Of a DNA stretch of 64,000 bases, positions 23,322 through 35,691 are shown in pieces. Origin of the DNA: Alnus glutinosa (Eukaryota; Streptophyta; Magnoliopsida; Fagales; Betulaceae). Under the pieces are notes generated by a model. It was not told the DNA's origin, did no database searches, and was given only the letters and a program-made list of their open reading frames with translations. The position numbers were made by a program, and so were the translations under genes. Numbering within the stretch: the stretch's first letter is position 1; the number at the start of each line of letters is the position of its first letter. The stretch covers positions 29,790,987 through 29,854,986 of the forward strand of contig NC_084893.1 of NCBI RefSeq assembly GCF_958979055.1, read 5' to 3'.

Positions 23322-24216
23322 ATGGCATCGACCGGTGGCGGAAGGTACATGGCGTACTCGCCCTCTCCCTCTCCCTCCGCCCCACCCTCTCCTCACCTCT
23401 CCGGCCTCCGCACCGCCTCATCCGTCGCCGCCGCCATCGTCGACCAAGAAAAGTACTACTCCACTCCACAGCTAACAAGATCTACTTTGTTTTTAACTCT
23501 CTTCTTCTTGTTCTGATTTTGCTTTTAATAAAATTTTGTGATGTTTGACGATTCAGATATCTCTCGGAGTTACTGGCAGAGCGTCACAAGCTTACGCCAT
23601 TTATGCCTGTGCTCCCACACGCCTGTCGCTTGTTAAACCAAGGTGAGTCAGTTTCAGCTTAGCTTTCATATTTCTTTTTGCCATATCTACTTATGGTATA
23701 AGGGCAACAAATGGAAGCAATATATGTATACTGATGTCTGCAAGTGATAACTCAGTATCGACCTCAAGTGGTAGATCGGGGACTTTTTCACCAATTCATA
23801 CAGATTGGTATGGTTGAATATAAAAAAATCTGGACAAAACACGCAAGCTGGTGTATGTATCGCAGCAAAGCCTTGTTGGATCAACGCATAGCCGATATGT
23901 CGGCCTTAAGTTATAAATACCCAACGGCACAATCAAAAAATATAAATTAACTTGCATGAGATACTTATATAACCAATGATAAAACGTTTCAAACATATAA
24001 GTATACCCAATGATAAAACGTTTCAAACATAAATTTTCAGCCAGAGTTTTTTCCCCTTATAATTTTAAAATATGCAAAACCCCAAATTCAACTTTTTGTT
24101 TCTTTTTTTCTTTTTCTTTTTCTGTTTGATATTCTAATTTTTTTTATTAGGTTGCAAGAATGATTAGCTGTAGGATAGGCAACTCCAGAGTTTTTTTTTT
24201 TTTTTTTTTTTTTTCC

Positions 24217-24247
<31 letters not shown>

Positions 24248-27200
24248 GGTGAGTCCAAAGTTATTGATTGGTGATTGTATTATAGCGCGGTGCTGGAATA
24301 GCACTTAGAGGGTCTTGACATGCATCAATCCAATCCATTTTATTGCTATGTAAATGTAGGCTACTTCATTTGTATAGCAGTAGAGCTTCGTGCCACCTCT
24401 CTCGGGTAAAAAATTTTCTTTTTCAAATCATCGCAACCAGATTTAAAAGGTTAGCTATTAAATTGCTTTGCTGAAATCATAGTGTGTATTATTAGTTGTC
24501 TGTGGACTTGCAAAGAGTTATGCAGTGTTGATATAGGTTGGTTCACTTCTGATCTTAGTTTTGGCAAAATTGATTGGCTTCTAACTTCTAAGTTGATTGG
24601 CAAAAAGCAGTTTTTGGCTGGTGCAAGTATGGTTCTTACAATGTCTGCACCATTGTTGCATGGTCACAGTTAGTTTCATTGGGGTAGGAATTTTAGCGTT
24701 TGGTGCATCTCAGATTGAAAATCTGCTATCAGTGTCTCTGTATCTCCAAGATTGCTGTGTACTGTATCAAGGATTTGGAAGATCATCTTTTTGATTTTAT
24801 GGATGGACTTAGGGCCCAAAGTGTTATTATTATTACCTATAGTGCTCCAGATTTGGTGTCTTATAGGATCAAATACAAGAGCATTTGGACCGTATATGAT
24901 CAATCTTCTTGACATATGACTTTGCAGAGTATATGGCCAAAAGGAACCCAAATTTTGGTAATTTGAGTTCAGTTGTGTAATATTGATTAATTTGTGTGCT
25001 GATAGGAAGCAAAGGTGAAAACTATGGGAAACTATGTCTTGATTTTTAAAGATCAATGATATGATATATGTGATTTACTACTAGGAGGTATTCCTTCTCT
25101 TTCTCACGTTCAGTAATAAGTGCAAGTATAGAAGACGGGGATCATATAAAGTGTTGGTTAGCCCTTGCCAACTTATTCCATCTTTTTTGTCCACATTGTG
25201 TTAGGTTAATGTTGAAAAAAAAATACTTACAAAAAAAAAAGGTTAATGTTCAAAATTGTTTCCTGTTGTCACAGTTACCCAATGGTCGAAAAAGTCTACA
25301 AGTTGAGAAGATTAGTGAAAAACCTAGCAGCATTGTAGAGGGGATAATTCACTCAGTAGGATGGTAGGCTGGACCTTTTAAACTCTCTCCCAACAGTTTT
25401 CTTGCATAGCTGCATGTATTCAGATGCCTAGTTAAGGTTGTGAAATCTATCTAGAAAGTTCAGAAAGAACTCTGCACATGTTGCGATACAAGATTCTAGA
25501 GGTCAACTTAGTAGGTTGATCCATTATGCCTTGTCCCAACAACCTATGCAGTATATTTTGGTCATTTTTTTTATAAAAAAAAAAAAGAAAACGAAAAAAA
25601 GTGTAGGCTTAGTTCTAGGGAATTTGGTTTCATCTTGGTCATGACCTAGGCTGGTGAGTGGTTATGGGTACAAGCTTTAGCTCAAATAACACTTTCTTCC
25701 CTTATAAGAACAAGGTAGAAGATTTGGAGAGTTTCATAGAGGATATTTTAGCTTCATTTTTTCATACTCTGTATCTTTGGATGGTAGCTTTTTCGTCCCC
25801 ACTGTCGATTAGTCTTGCTAATTTCCTTGTTCGTTTTTCTATTCCTAGTTAGGTGTTTCTTTTTGTATACTTTCAGTATACTTAGGGGCGCCTTACGCTT
25901 TTAATAAGACTATATTTATTTTTATATATATAAAAAGAACAAGGTGGAAGATGAAGTCATGGGTTCAAGAGATGTCGTGTGTTTGTATAACTTACCAATC
26001 ATAAAGACAAAATCTATTTATTATCTGACTTTAGTGAAACAAGATGAATTAAACTTCATGTTCTTTCCCCCCCCCCCCCCCCCCCCCCCCCCCATGCTTT
26101 CACTTTTCTCTTTTTTCCTAGAGTGCATTCATAAGGTTAAATTTTATTTCATGAGGAAAGCATTAATTTTAACTGACTCAGAAGATCCGTGTTGTCTGTC
26201 CATTTTGTGGTGACTGCTAACTTTTTAACAAATGCTGACTGGTACATCTTATTCTTGAAAATTGACATTTTTGGAGCAGAAATATTGCGTGTAACCACAC
26301 TGTTGGGGAATGCATCAGTTTTAGGTCAAAGTGGGTTTGAACATGCTAGCCCCCTGGCTTCTGGAGGAATATTTCCCAATGGAGGCGCCGATTTGAACGG
26401 ATGGCCATCACGGTTCCAATCAGAAGTACGGATACTAACCATTAACATAACCTTTTTTCCATCTAATTTTACTGTATTTGCAGAAGTATTACTGACACGA
26501 TCTTTTCATTTCGTGCTAACTCATAACATTTATTTGAGTGTTTGTAGATTATGCTACTCTTTGACAGGTAGTTGAAGCTAACATCCTCGAGCAATGTAAA
26601 ATAGATTTTAGCTTAGCTTCCTGTTCCAGGAACGTAATAAGATGGTTCTTCTTTCCCTTATTTGTTGTCAAGGCACTCCTATACATGACATATTTGTTAA
26701 TTTTACTTCTGATGTATAAATGCAATTCCTGCTAGTACGGAGGCCTTATATGCAGAGAGTTTTGAGCATGGCATTCTCCAATGTATAGAAGTTTTGAGAC
26801 TGTGGGAGTCCTAAATTTCTCCTCTAGGGTGCTAACTGCTGACCCTTTGGTTGATGAAATATTGTTAGTCATTTTGCCTTACAAGGGTTTTATCATGTGG
26901 TATTAATTGACTGGGCTCGGTTTTCAAGTGTGGGAGTCCTAAATTTCTCCTGCAGAGTGCTAACCACTGACCCTTCGGTTAATGGAATAGTGATATTCAG
27001 TTTGCCTTACAAGGGTGGATCTTGTGGTATTAATTGGCTGGTGGGGTTTCTTGAGGTTACTGATGCACCGTGTCACTGAAACAGCTGGTCAGATGACTTC
27101 ATCTGATGCAAAAAACTGCATTACCGTTGAGCCTCTTAGTAGTTGTCAAATACAAACATTTAATTCCTCTGCTTTTTATTTTTGGATTTAGACCCTTGAA

Positions 27201-29627
27201 TTTCACAATCTTCTACAATTATATGTGAATGTCAGCATGTGGTTTAATTGTTCTATGGTCTCTTTTTTTTTTGGGTTATAGCATACTTATTACTCCTTGG
27301 TGTGTTTTTCTAGAATTTTTTATTTCCAATTTTCTTAGAGCTGCTGCAAGACAACTGTTGTAAATATCTGTTGCAAGACAATTGTTCTATTGTTTTTTTT
27401 TTTTTTTGTTAGCATACTTATTACTCCTTGGTGTGTTTTTCTAGAATTTTTTATTTCACATTTTCTTAGAGCTGCTGCAAGACAACTGTTGTAAATATCT
27501 GCTGCAAGACAATTGTTCTATTGTGTTTTTTTTTTTTTTGTTAGCGTACTTATTACTCCTTGGTTTGTTTTTCTAGAAATTTTTTCTTTAACATTTTCTC
27601 AGAGCTGCTGCAAGATAATTGTTGTAGATATCTTTTGAGAATCTTTGGAGCTCCTCCAGGAGCCAAAATTTTACAGTACATTATGCATGACAAACAGTTG
27701 CATTTATCTATTACTGTAAGATTTAACAAATCTGGAATTATAATGAACAGATGTCGGGTTTAATACAGCCCTCATCAGCACAAAACTGGCTGAGTTCTCA
27801 AGGTAGCTCATCTGGTATTATTGCTAAAAGAACTATGAGAGTGGATATCCCTGTCGAGAAATATCCTAATGTACGAATAAACTTGCTCCTGTTTGATTGC
27901 TTATACTCTTCTTTTTGGCAGTTTCTGATGTTGATTTGTTGTTACAGTACAACTTTGTTGGGCGCCTCCTTGGTCCTAGGGGAAACTCTCTTAAGCGAGT
28001 GGAAGCAAGTACTGAGTGCCGTGTTCTGATCAGAGGGCGTGGTAGCATTAAGGATCCAACTAGGGTATAATGAATTTTTTTTGTATTGATGATTGTGCAT
28101 GCTGAAACTTTCATTTTCACCAGTAGTATGAGAAAGTGCTTGTTAATGCGGTTCATATCATAAATATATCTAGTTAAGTGTCTCCTTGTTTTTTTGTGTA
28201 TTCTCTTGTATATTTCCTGTGTACTTAAGGACGCCTTACACTTTTTATGATAATTTGATTACTTAATCAAAAAAATATCTAGTTAAGTGCCAGTTGATGA
28301 AGAGAATTGGATTAACACAACATTTGGAACAAGTTCCATTACAAATTTGTACTTTTTACTAGGTCTCATCCATGTTTCTTGATTGCATACTGAAAACCTG
28401 GTGAATCATATGGACGCAAAGCATTATGTAAACTCTATTTTGCACCCTTTTTTTTCAGTTCATTTTAAAGTATTTTTAATGATGAATTCAGTAGTTAAGT
28501 TCTCATGGCTTCAGCATATTGTTGGAGAGAACTTTAAGAAACCTTGGCTTCATGTTGTTCATTGTTTGTTAATTGAAAATCCTTCTCTTTTCGGAGAGAA
28601 ATGATAATTAGAAGGTTTGCTTGTTGCTTTTGCTTCTTTGGCTCTGTGGACTAATCTGGGATGCTTTCATGAATTTTGGATTCTCATGAGAAAATACTTT
28701 TATTAAATCAGACTCCAGACAGATTTTCTGGAAACTTCCAACTCGTGCATTTTTCACCTTCACTTCCAAGAAGCTTCGTGTCACTGCATATAAGAGAAAA
28801 CTGTCGGGGTACTTCTCTGCTATATGAGGTCTTTGTACACATGAGCTTCTTAAGTCCCTCCGCTTATGAGTAGCAAAAATGTTCACTTCTTGAGGCAGTT
28901 GATGAACCTGGAAAGTGAAATTACAATTCATTTCATTATCTTAACAAGTTTCTCTGAGTATATTTCAAGACCATTTTGATGTTCATCATCTATTAAAAAA
29001 CTGTGCGCGCTTTTAAAAAACTCAGCTTTTGATTCATTCTAATTGCCAGAGTGTAGTTTCTGACGCGGTTCTGAACGTTTTCGGTTTTGTTGATCAATTT
29101 ATAGCTATGTGCCTTGAGCTTAAACTGTTACTGCGTCACCAATTGAAATTCAATTCCCGCTTTTCATTTGTACTATGAGAATATAACTATAGATTGTTTT
29201 ATTTCTTGTTTTTACAGGAAGAGATGATGAGAGGAAAACCAGGGTATGAGCATTTGAATGAACCTCTCCATATTTTAGTTGAGGCAGAACTACCAGTTGA
29301 AATAGTTGATGCACGACTGATGCAATCACGTGAGATACTTGAAGATTTGCTGAAACCTATGGCAAGTTTTCACTTTTGCCCCTCTTGTAAATATTATTCA
29401 TTTGCTTTACAAGTATTTTTGCCTCCTTTGGATTAATCCGCGCTAATCTGGCTCTCCTTTTTATTTTTCTAATTTAGGAGGAAACCCATGATTTCTATAA
29501 GAAACAGCAGCTACGGGAGCTCGCAATGCTCAACGGTACGCTTCGTGAAGAGGGTTCTCCTATGGCCGGTTCGGTGTCCCCCTTCCACAACAGCCTTGGT
29601 ATGAAGAGGGCCAAGACTAGGGGGTAA
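23322..29627 (+). CDS. KH-domain RNA-binding protein, STAR/QKI-like (SPIN1-type), 297 aa
   Basis: Plant STAR proteins carry one KH domain with a QUA1-like dimer region and bind RNA in processing; rice SPIN1 and Arabidopsis At5g56140 are relatives. Seven exons join in frame: 23322-23452, 23557-23642, 26280-26425, 27751-27870, 27948-28064, 29218-29361, 29478-29627. The protein opens [20 protein letters not shown], a Ser/Pro-rich tail, then [20 protein letters not shown] (QUA1-like). The KH core spans exons 4-6: [55 protein letters not shown], with the GPRG loop intact. The C-terminus ends [12 protein letters not shown], a possible nuclear signal. Intron 2 is 2.6 kb and holds a LINE tail and poly-G and poly-C tracts. 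The intron after exon 6 begins GCAAGT, a GC-AG intron. The ATG is chosen because it matches the family start. Confidence 0.95.
24191..24244. repeat. Poly-T/poly-G tract (T24, CC, G28) in KH intron 2
   Basis: A run of T (24191-24214) passes through CC into an uninterrupted run of 28 G (24217-24244). G runs this long are rare in AT-rich plant DNA and could form a G-quadruplex, or could reflect sequencing length error. Confidence 0.9.
25723..25934 (+). mobile_element. 5'-truncated L1 LINE tail (about 212 bp) in KH intron 2
   Basis: The last codons of an L1 ORF2 are readable ([17 protein letters not shown], then [20 protein letters not shown] and a stop). They are followed by the tail consensus TTGTATACTTTCAGTATACT, AGGGGCGCCTTACGCTTTTA and an A/T-rich end. 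The flanks AAGAACAAGGTAGAAGA (25706-25722) and AAGAACAAGGTGGAAGA (25935-25951) form a target duplication with one mismatch. Same orientation as the host gene. Confidence 0.9.
26067..26093. repeat. Poly-C tract (C27) in KH intron 2
   Basis: An uninterrupted run of 27 C lies 1.8 kb downstream of the 28-G run of the same intron. In the pre-mRNA the two could pair, enclosing the LINE tail and most of the intron. Confidence 0.9.
26801..27056. repeat. Tandem duplication, two units of 128 bp, KH intron 3
   Basis: TGTGGGAGTCCTAAATTTCT begins at 26801 and again at 26929. Both copies continue through GCTAAC, CTGACCCTT, a TTTGCCTTACAAGGG block and TGTGGTATTAATTG. The copies differ at many positions, so the duplication is older than that at 15498. 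Confidence 0.85.
27281..27640. repeat. Tandem triplication, unit about 131 bp, KH intron 3
   Basis: GCATACTTATTACTCCTTGG occurs at 27281 and 27412, and a near copy (GCGTACTTATT) at 27544. Each unit carries CTTAGAGCTGCTGCAAGACA or a close variant and ends in a poly-T run. The third unit decays near 27640, about 110 bp before the exon 4 acceptor. Confidence 0.85.
28181..28274 (+). mobile_element. Very short LINE tail (94 bp) with 15-bp target duplication, KH intron 5
   Basis: ATATCTAGTTAAGTG flanks the insert at 28166-28180 and 28275-28289. The insert holds only the L1 tail consensus: TTGTATATTTCCTGTGTACT, GACGCCTTACACTTTT and GATTACTTAATCAAAAAA. It is a clear product of extreme 5' truncation during target-primed insertion. 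Confidence 0.9.
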
Positions 29628-30865
29628 TGGATCCCCATTCTTAGAGGGCTTTTGGAGCTTGTGCGTTAGTTTGTGGAAGTAAACAGCAGTTCCCACGCTG
29701 CAGGTGTTGCAGTCCCAGCCAATGCCTCAACTGCCGTCGGGGCACTGGCATCGTTATATGCTAGTTCTAACTTGTTTCTATATGAAGTGTGTTTCTGTTA
29801 GGGGGAGGCTTAATGACAGTGTCACGTAGTAAAGGACCGTATCGAATGCAGGGGGTATGCTTATGTGTGTTTTTGCATTAGGCAGTTTGGTCGGGACATT
29901 CTCCCTCCAAAGCTGTCTTTGTTTATTAGGTTATACTATAAGCTTGTGATGACAGTTTTGTTTGTGGTGATGGGGATCTCTGGTGAGAAAGTTAAGGTAT
30001 GGTTTGCATACAAGTGAGGCAAACAATGATCTACCCTGTTGCTTGGTTTCTGGGTTGGAGTGATTTGTATTTATCAAGTATAGTACTTTAGATGTGATGG
30101 AAATCATTCTTTGTTATATGCTAGTGTACAAGTCTTAATAGCTTTTACTCCCTTTACCCTGCCTTCTCCATTTAAATGCTTCTCAAATGTGTTCTCATTA
30201 GCTCTTAAGAATTACCATGACTGCTCTGCTTTGATGGATTGTTGTTAAATGTTTGTTTGTGGAATGCCTAAGACTCTTAATTTTTTAGAATTAGACATTG
30301 ATTCCCATCAATGTGTTCTCAATCCAGGATCCACATTGATTCCTATCAAGTCATCCTAATAACATTGGCCACATATTATTTCCATCATTCAAATATTACT
30401 GTAAGTTCAATACACTCAGCTTGATTTAGTCATTTTATCAATTTCTCCAATGAAATATCACTTCATAGCATTTTCAAGAAGAAAACTTCTATGCTGTGGA
30501 AAAAATGGAAATGACATCTAACTAGTTTTAGACGGTTGTCATAAAAATTTGTGATTTCATTGATGATGCCTTTGTAATTTCATAAGAACTTTGCTAGAGA
30601 AATGTTATTTCTCCATTTCCTATTTATCTCCATTCATTTTTTATCCAAATCAAATGCAATGGTTGATTTGAAAGATTTGAAAAAAAGATGTGGAGAAATA
30701 ACAAGTCTCTTTAAAATTACAGGGATTTCTTTGTTACAAGGTCAAACTACATGAACCAATTTAATAATTTTCTCTAAAATAGATATTAAGAGCCTTTTTT
30801 TTTTTTCTTCGATGAATAAATATCTCGTTTATAAAATAAAAAATAAACAAAGAAAAGAAAAAGTG

Positions 30866-30905
<40 letters not shown>

Positions 30906-31596
30906 ACCCACTCCCCACGGTGTCGGGTCTTCTGTGACCCATGTCATTAGCCCCTTTTTTATTATTTTTTTCCCTTTATTTGATTTTTTTTTTTAAAATA
31001 ATAATAATAATTAAGGGTATATTTTATTTTTTTTCTGTTTTCAATTTTATTTTTAAAAGCATGATAATTCGGGGGGTAAGTGAAGTAAGTGTACAATCAG
31101 ATATTGAAAATTTTAATACAATTCACTACGTCTTACCATTAGAGAAGAACAAAACCAAAACGTATGTGATACTCTTTAGAAGCCAATAACCAAATTTTGT
31201 TAGTGTTTCGGAGTGAACAAAACAAAAAAGTTCCTGTGCTTGATCATTGTGATCCCTCTCCCTCTGCCATTGATCGTATGCCATCGATTTCCTTAGCAAT
31301 CAATACTCCTTTAACCACAAAAAAAACATCCATTTAATTACTAGCCTCTCTTTCATGCATGACTGCTTGAAACCATTACAAACTCATCCTCTGCAGCAGA
31401 TAAATAGTTGCATTGGGTTGTATACTTGGCTATATACCTAGTAATTCAAGGAAGGAATCAGGATATAATTATACATGTTTATATCAACATGGCTATTATT
31501 GGAAAAGTTAATAATATGGAGGAACTCGACAGCTTGAGGATCTGCAGTTTCGGTCATCATAACCAAAGATGGCTGGAGAGGCTCAAATATATTAAT
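29628..31596. other. Region between the convergent KH and CML21 genes
   Basis: The first 500 bases are probably the KH 3' UTR. The rest is AT-rich, with a 35-base poly-A at about 30869-30904 and no recognisable gene. The CML21 3' UTR should extend below 31597 on the minus strand. Confidence 0.6.
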
Positions 31597-32639
31597 TCAG
31601 ACATTTTCTTCACCTTCTTCATCCTCGATGTCACCAATTCCAACCCAACGGGTGAATGCAAAGAGAAATTCTTTGAAGTTCACCATTCCATTTTTATCCC
31701 AGTCCATCTCTTCTGCAAAAGTAAAACAAACTCACCACTTAACATCATCATGAAAGTCATTAGTTTATTTAGACAGAATTATACACCAGAGGGGCTGAAG
31801 CACATCCAGGGAATGTATAGCAGGGTCTATACATGCTTAGAGACATACTAAACTCTAACCATCTGATGGGAAATGCATCATCATTAGCCAGACTCAAGAA
31901 CATTCATGTTCATTTCTTCATCAAACTCTGAGTGCCATTATACATTACTGCAACCAGACCAAGACAACAGGTGTACATATATGGCAAATATTTCCTGCTA
32001 GCTAAGGCAAATACTAAGAAGCCTAGATGCAAATCTCTGAGACCAATGGAATTAATATTTTCCAGCAATGGGCATAAATACTAAATCAATTTCAAAATTC
32101 TCTTCTAAAATAAAAACTTATATACAATCTAGTTTGACCAGCAAACGCACTACCGCAAATCATCTCTTAGTGATGCAAGTCTCTTTTGCATAAAATGCGT
32201 ACGCATAAGCATGCCTTGTAACATATTAAGCATATGAGTCTATCTGAGTCGTTCGTAGACATTGATGCACACACACAGAGCTTACCAAATCTTTTCATGG
32301 CTATTTGTCCAGAACTATATTCTCCTGATGTAGTTTCATTTATGGCTTGGACCATCTCACTCTTGCTGACATAACCATCCTTGTTCTTGTCCAGGAAGAC
32401 AAATGCATCCACCAAAGTTTCAAATGTGGCCTCCAGATTGGGCATCCCCATGTGTGATTTCTAGCAGTGTCAAGTAATACAAGAAGAAGAAGAGAAGGCA
32501 GTATTACTGCAAAACATATATTTCCTCATGATGTCAACTGGGCAAGTCATGATGGTCATACGATAAGCTTAACCTGCACCTTTTAAATGACTTGCATTTT
32601 CCAACCATCATTCGACTGAATTTCTAGGCCAATAACCAG

Positions 32640-32678
<39 letters not shown>

Positions 32679-34122
32679 CTTTGGTGGTTCTTCAGATTTT
32701 GGTGGATGGATAAAATTAAGCCCTCCAAAAAATACATATTTTAAATGATCTCAAAGACAGGACAGGACCAAATAAATTTGAAATGAATGTGCTTGTATGT
32801 GCACTTCGTGAGGAGAGAGATATATTCTGTCTACAAAAAATGCAAGTAGACAAGTAATAAGGCATACAGTAGAAACTTTCAGGAAATCACTGACCATGAA
32901 AATACAGCCCTTTCTTTTGATAAAACATTTACATGAAGTGTGTTATCTGTTGATACGAAAATATAGTAACCTCAGAAAATATTTAAGCTATCAAAAAGAC
33001 AAAGGCATATGAAATATGATACCCTTCTGTAAATGAGAGAAGAGATTTGGTATACATCTACCAAATATACCTTATTAGATGGTTCATGTGTCAGCTGTCA
33101 AGTAAAAGGAAACTTGAAAAGGAAATACATAGAGAAAATATTTTCTGGATACAGCATGAAGGGCAACGGGATCGTCTTTGAGAAGATAGACAAGGCAGAG
33201 AAGTACAATGAACTCAGTGAACTTCATACCCATATTCTCATTAATATCACATGCCTCAAAGAGATCATTGATTTCCTCCTCTGTAAAGGAAATTTCCAGC
33301 TTATTGAAACACTTTTTCAACTCCGCATGATCTATGGCACCATTTGAATCCTCGTCTGCAACCAAAAGAAAAGGCACACATCTAAGCAGCTATAAATCAT
33401 AACAAAGAAGGAAAAAAAACAAAAAAGGAGTATTCCTGTGTGTGTATCATGTGACCACACATGCAGAGAACACTAAACACATTCTTCTTAGCAGTCATAA
33501 GGGAAAATAATGAAGTAGATATTTTTGTGTGAGTTTTCAGAAATAACAACCAATTAAGCATCATTAAGATCTGAGGCTTACCAAAATACATGGCAATCCT
33601 AAAATAAATTTTAAGTTCAAGACAGTAGAAGACAAATATATAAATTTCTGCAAAAAAAAAAAAAAAAAACCAGCATAATCCCTCACCCTAAAAGAGTTCG
33701 ATGAGGGGTGCAGTTATATATTATTCTTTTTATTAGCTGCATCAATCAGTCTCTAACTTATCTATACAAACAACAATTCTTGGAAAGACATTGATGCATA
33801 ACCTTCTAGTTTAATTGATACAGCACAACAACATTTAATTTTATGGTAATGAATTCTGTGTTGCCAAGATAACTAATCTACTGATAATGTTCAACAAAGA
33901 AATGAATTGAAACTGCTACCTACCGAATTGCTCAAAAATAACCTTGCAATTTCTTAAGCTCTCATCTATTTTTGGGAATTTCAAGATTATGCTGTTGAAT
34001 GATTTGATTGCACTTCCTCCAGATGCCCTCTTCTTCATAGCTTCGACCATTTTTGCTTCAAGCTTTGTTTCTGCTATCCAACCCTTTCTAGTCGATTCAC
34101 TCTTTCCCACTATATTTCCCAT
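31597..34122 (-). CDS. CML21: Calmodulin-like calcium-binding EF-hand protein CML21, 230 aa
   Basis: CML21-type proteins are plant calcium sensors with four EF-hands. Four exons join in frame: 33924-34122, 33153-33355, 32286-32460, 31597-31712. The start is the ATG at 34122 (MGNIVGKSESTRKGWIAE). Loops visible: EF1 DEDSNGAIDHAE (canonical), EF2 DINENMGMKFTE (lacks the usual Gly at position 6 and has Lys at 9, so probably weak), EF3 DKNKDGYVSKSE and EF4 DWDKNGMVNFKE (both canonical). Gly2 could be myristoylated as in the family, although residue 6 is Gly rather than Ser/Thr. The protein ends in an acidic tail (DIEDEEGEENV). It is convergent with the KH gene, and a poly-A tract of about 35 bases lies in intron 2 near 32640. 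All splice sites read GT/AG. Confidence 0.93.
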
Positions 34123-35691
34123 TGTCAGTTAACCAGACCGAATAGGAAGCAGGAAACAAGCTAACTATGTGCCTACCGATATAAATTTAAATAAATAAAT
34201 GTTAGAGAATATCCAAGTAGTTGCAGCAAAAGATGAAGCAAACTATGTAAAAACTGTTGAAGCAGATGAACCAAATATCAAACAAATGGCATAGAATTCC
34301 TAAGCACTGCTATGGTCATAAACTCACTAGAATGAGATTCCTTCCAACCCCATAAATATTCTTTTAATTGCTTCTGACATATATATAACAGCACCTAGTA
34401 TATATACACCCTGAGGCTGATGGTGTTTATGCTGTAACTACAATACCCATTGATCCTTTTCGTCGTTGACTAACCAATGAATATGCATTAAAGGCCTCCA
34501 CGCTCAGATCCTATGTTAACATTTCTTGGGTTTATATCAGACTCTTAATTGGTTGAAGGGGAGATGTAGGAAAAGGAAAAAGTTGCTGACTTTTCTTCTT
34601 CTTCTTCTTCTTCTTTTTTGCATCTTCCCGGGCAACCAAACGGGATGTTAAGCTCACCTCATAACCCTGTTAGCTAGATTTACAGTTTGGCAATCCAATG
34701 GTTAAAGTCCCAAATTGAAAAAAAGAGAAATTAATCGAACAGCATGGGAAGAATGAATGAAACTCAACAAAGATCAGAAGCACCAACAGAAACCAAACCA
34801 ATAACCAGAAACACACTTTGGAAATGGGTTATCTTACCCAACCTTAAAAAGTCAGTGCCGATACAACCAAATACGAAAATATGATTGAAAAAAGCTGAAA
34901 CAACCGCTTCGGTTTCTTGAAAAGCCACCCAATATCTGCAAAAAGAAAAAGGGAAGTTGCAAAGGTTTGTAAAAGTTGTATGCTAAAGTTGAGGACAGGA
35001 AGTGGGGGCGTTTGTTACTCAGTTGGGAACCTTCCTTCGCGTCTCATTGGATTCTGAACCAATCTTTGTGCTCCACCCACCACGTATTGCGCTCCCTCTC
35101 CATCTAAGGGCCCTTTCATTTTCACAACACACCACCTTCGCTGACTTTTGACACGCACAAAAATAAATAAAGATTTTTTTATATTTTTATTTTTTTACAC
35201 ATGCACGTATGAGGAGAGGAAGATTAAACTAATAACTTTCACTTTTTAAGGGCCGGTTGAACTACTTATTGGAGACAAAAATAAATAAAAATTTACCCAA
35301 AATAACAAATAAATTAGTTCATGGTAAACTTAGATTGGAATTCCATAAAATTTTTGTCTGAATTTTATATTAATATTTTAATTAAATCACAAAAAATGAG
35401 TGGTTTAGAATTTTATTTTTAGAAAATTATGATTTAAAAATGCAATGAATGCTTTTTTAAAAGGATTAATTTACAATTTTAAAGAGCCAATTCCATAATA
35501 TAAAGTGTGTATTCTATAATGTGTACGAGAGTAATCATGGTTTTATGGAATATATTATCAAATTATTCAGTCCCTCTATAAGTAGATGAGTTTCCGTACG
35601 TTGATAGCATTCCACCTGTAATCTTTTTGTCGCACGCACTATTTTTTCTTCTCAAGTGCTCTTTTAATTATGCTTTTGGATATTCCTTTGC
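34123..35691. other. Upstream region of CML21 and intergenic DNA
   Basis: This should hold the CML21 5' UTR and promoter. A (CTT)n run lies near 34592-34614. No other gene is recognisable, and 35170-35600 is strongly AT-rich. Confidence 0.55.
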
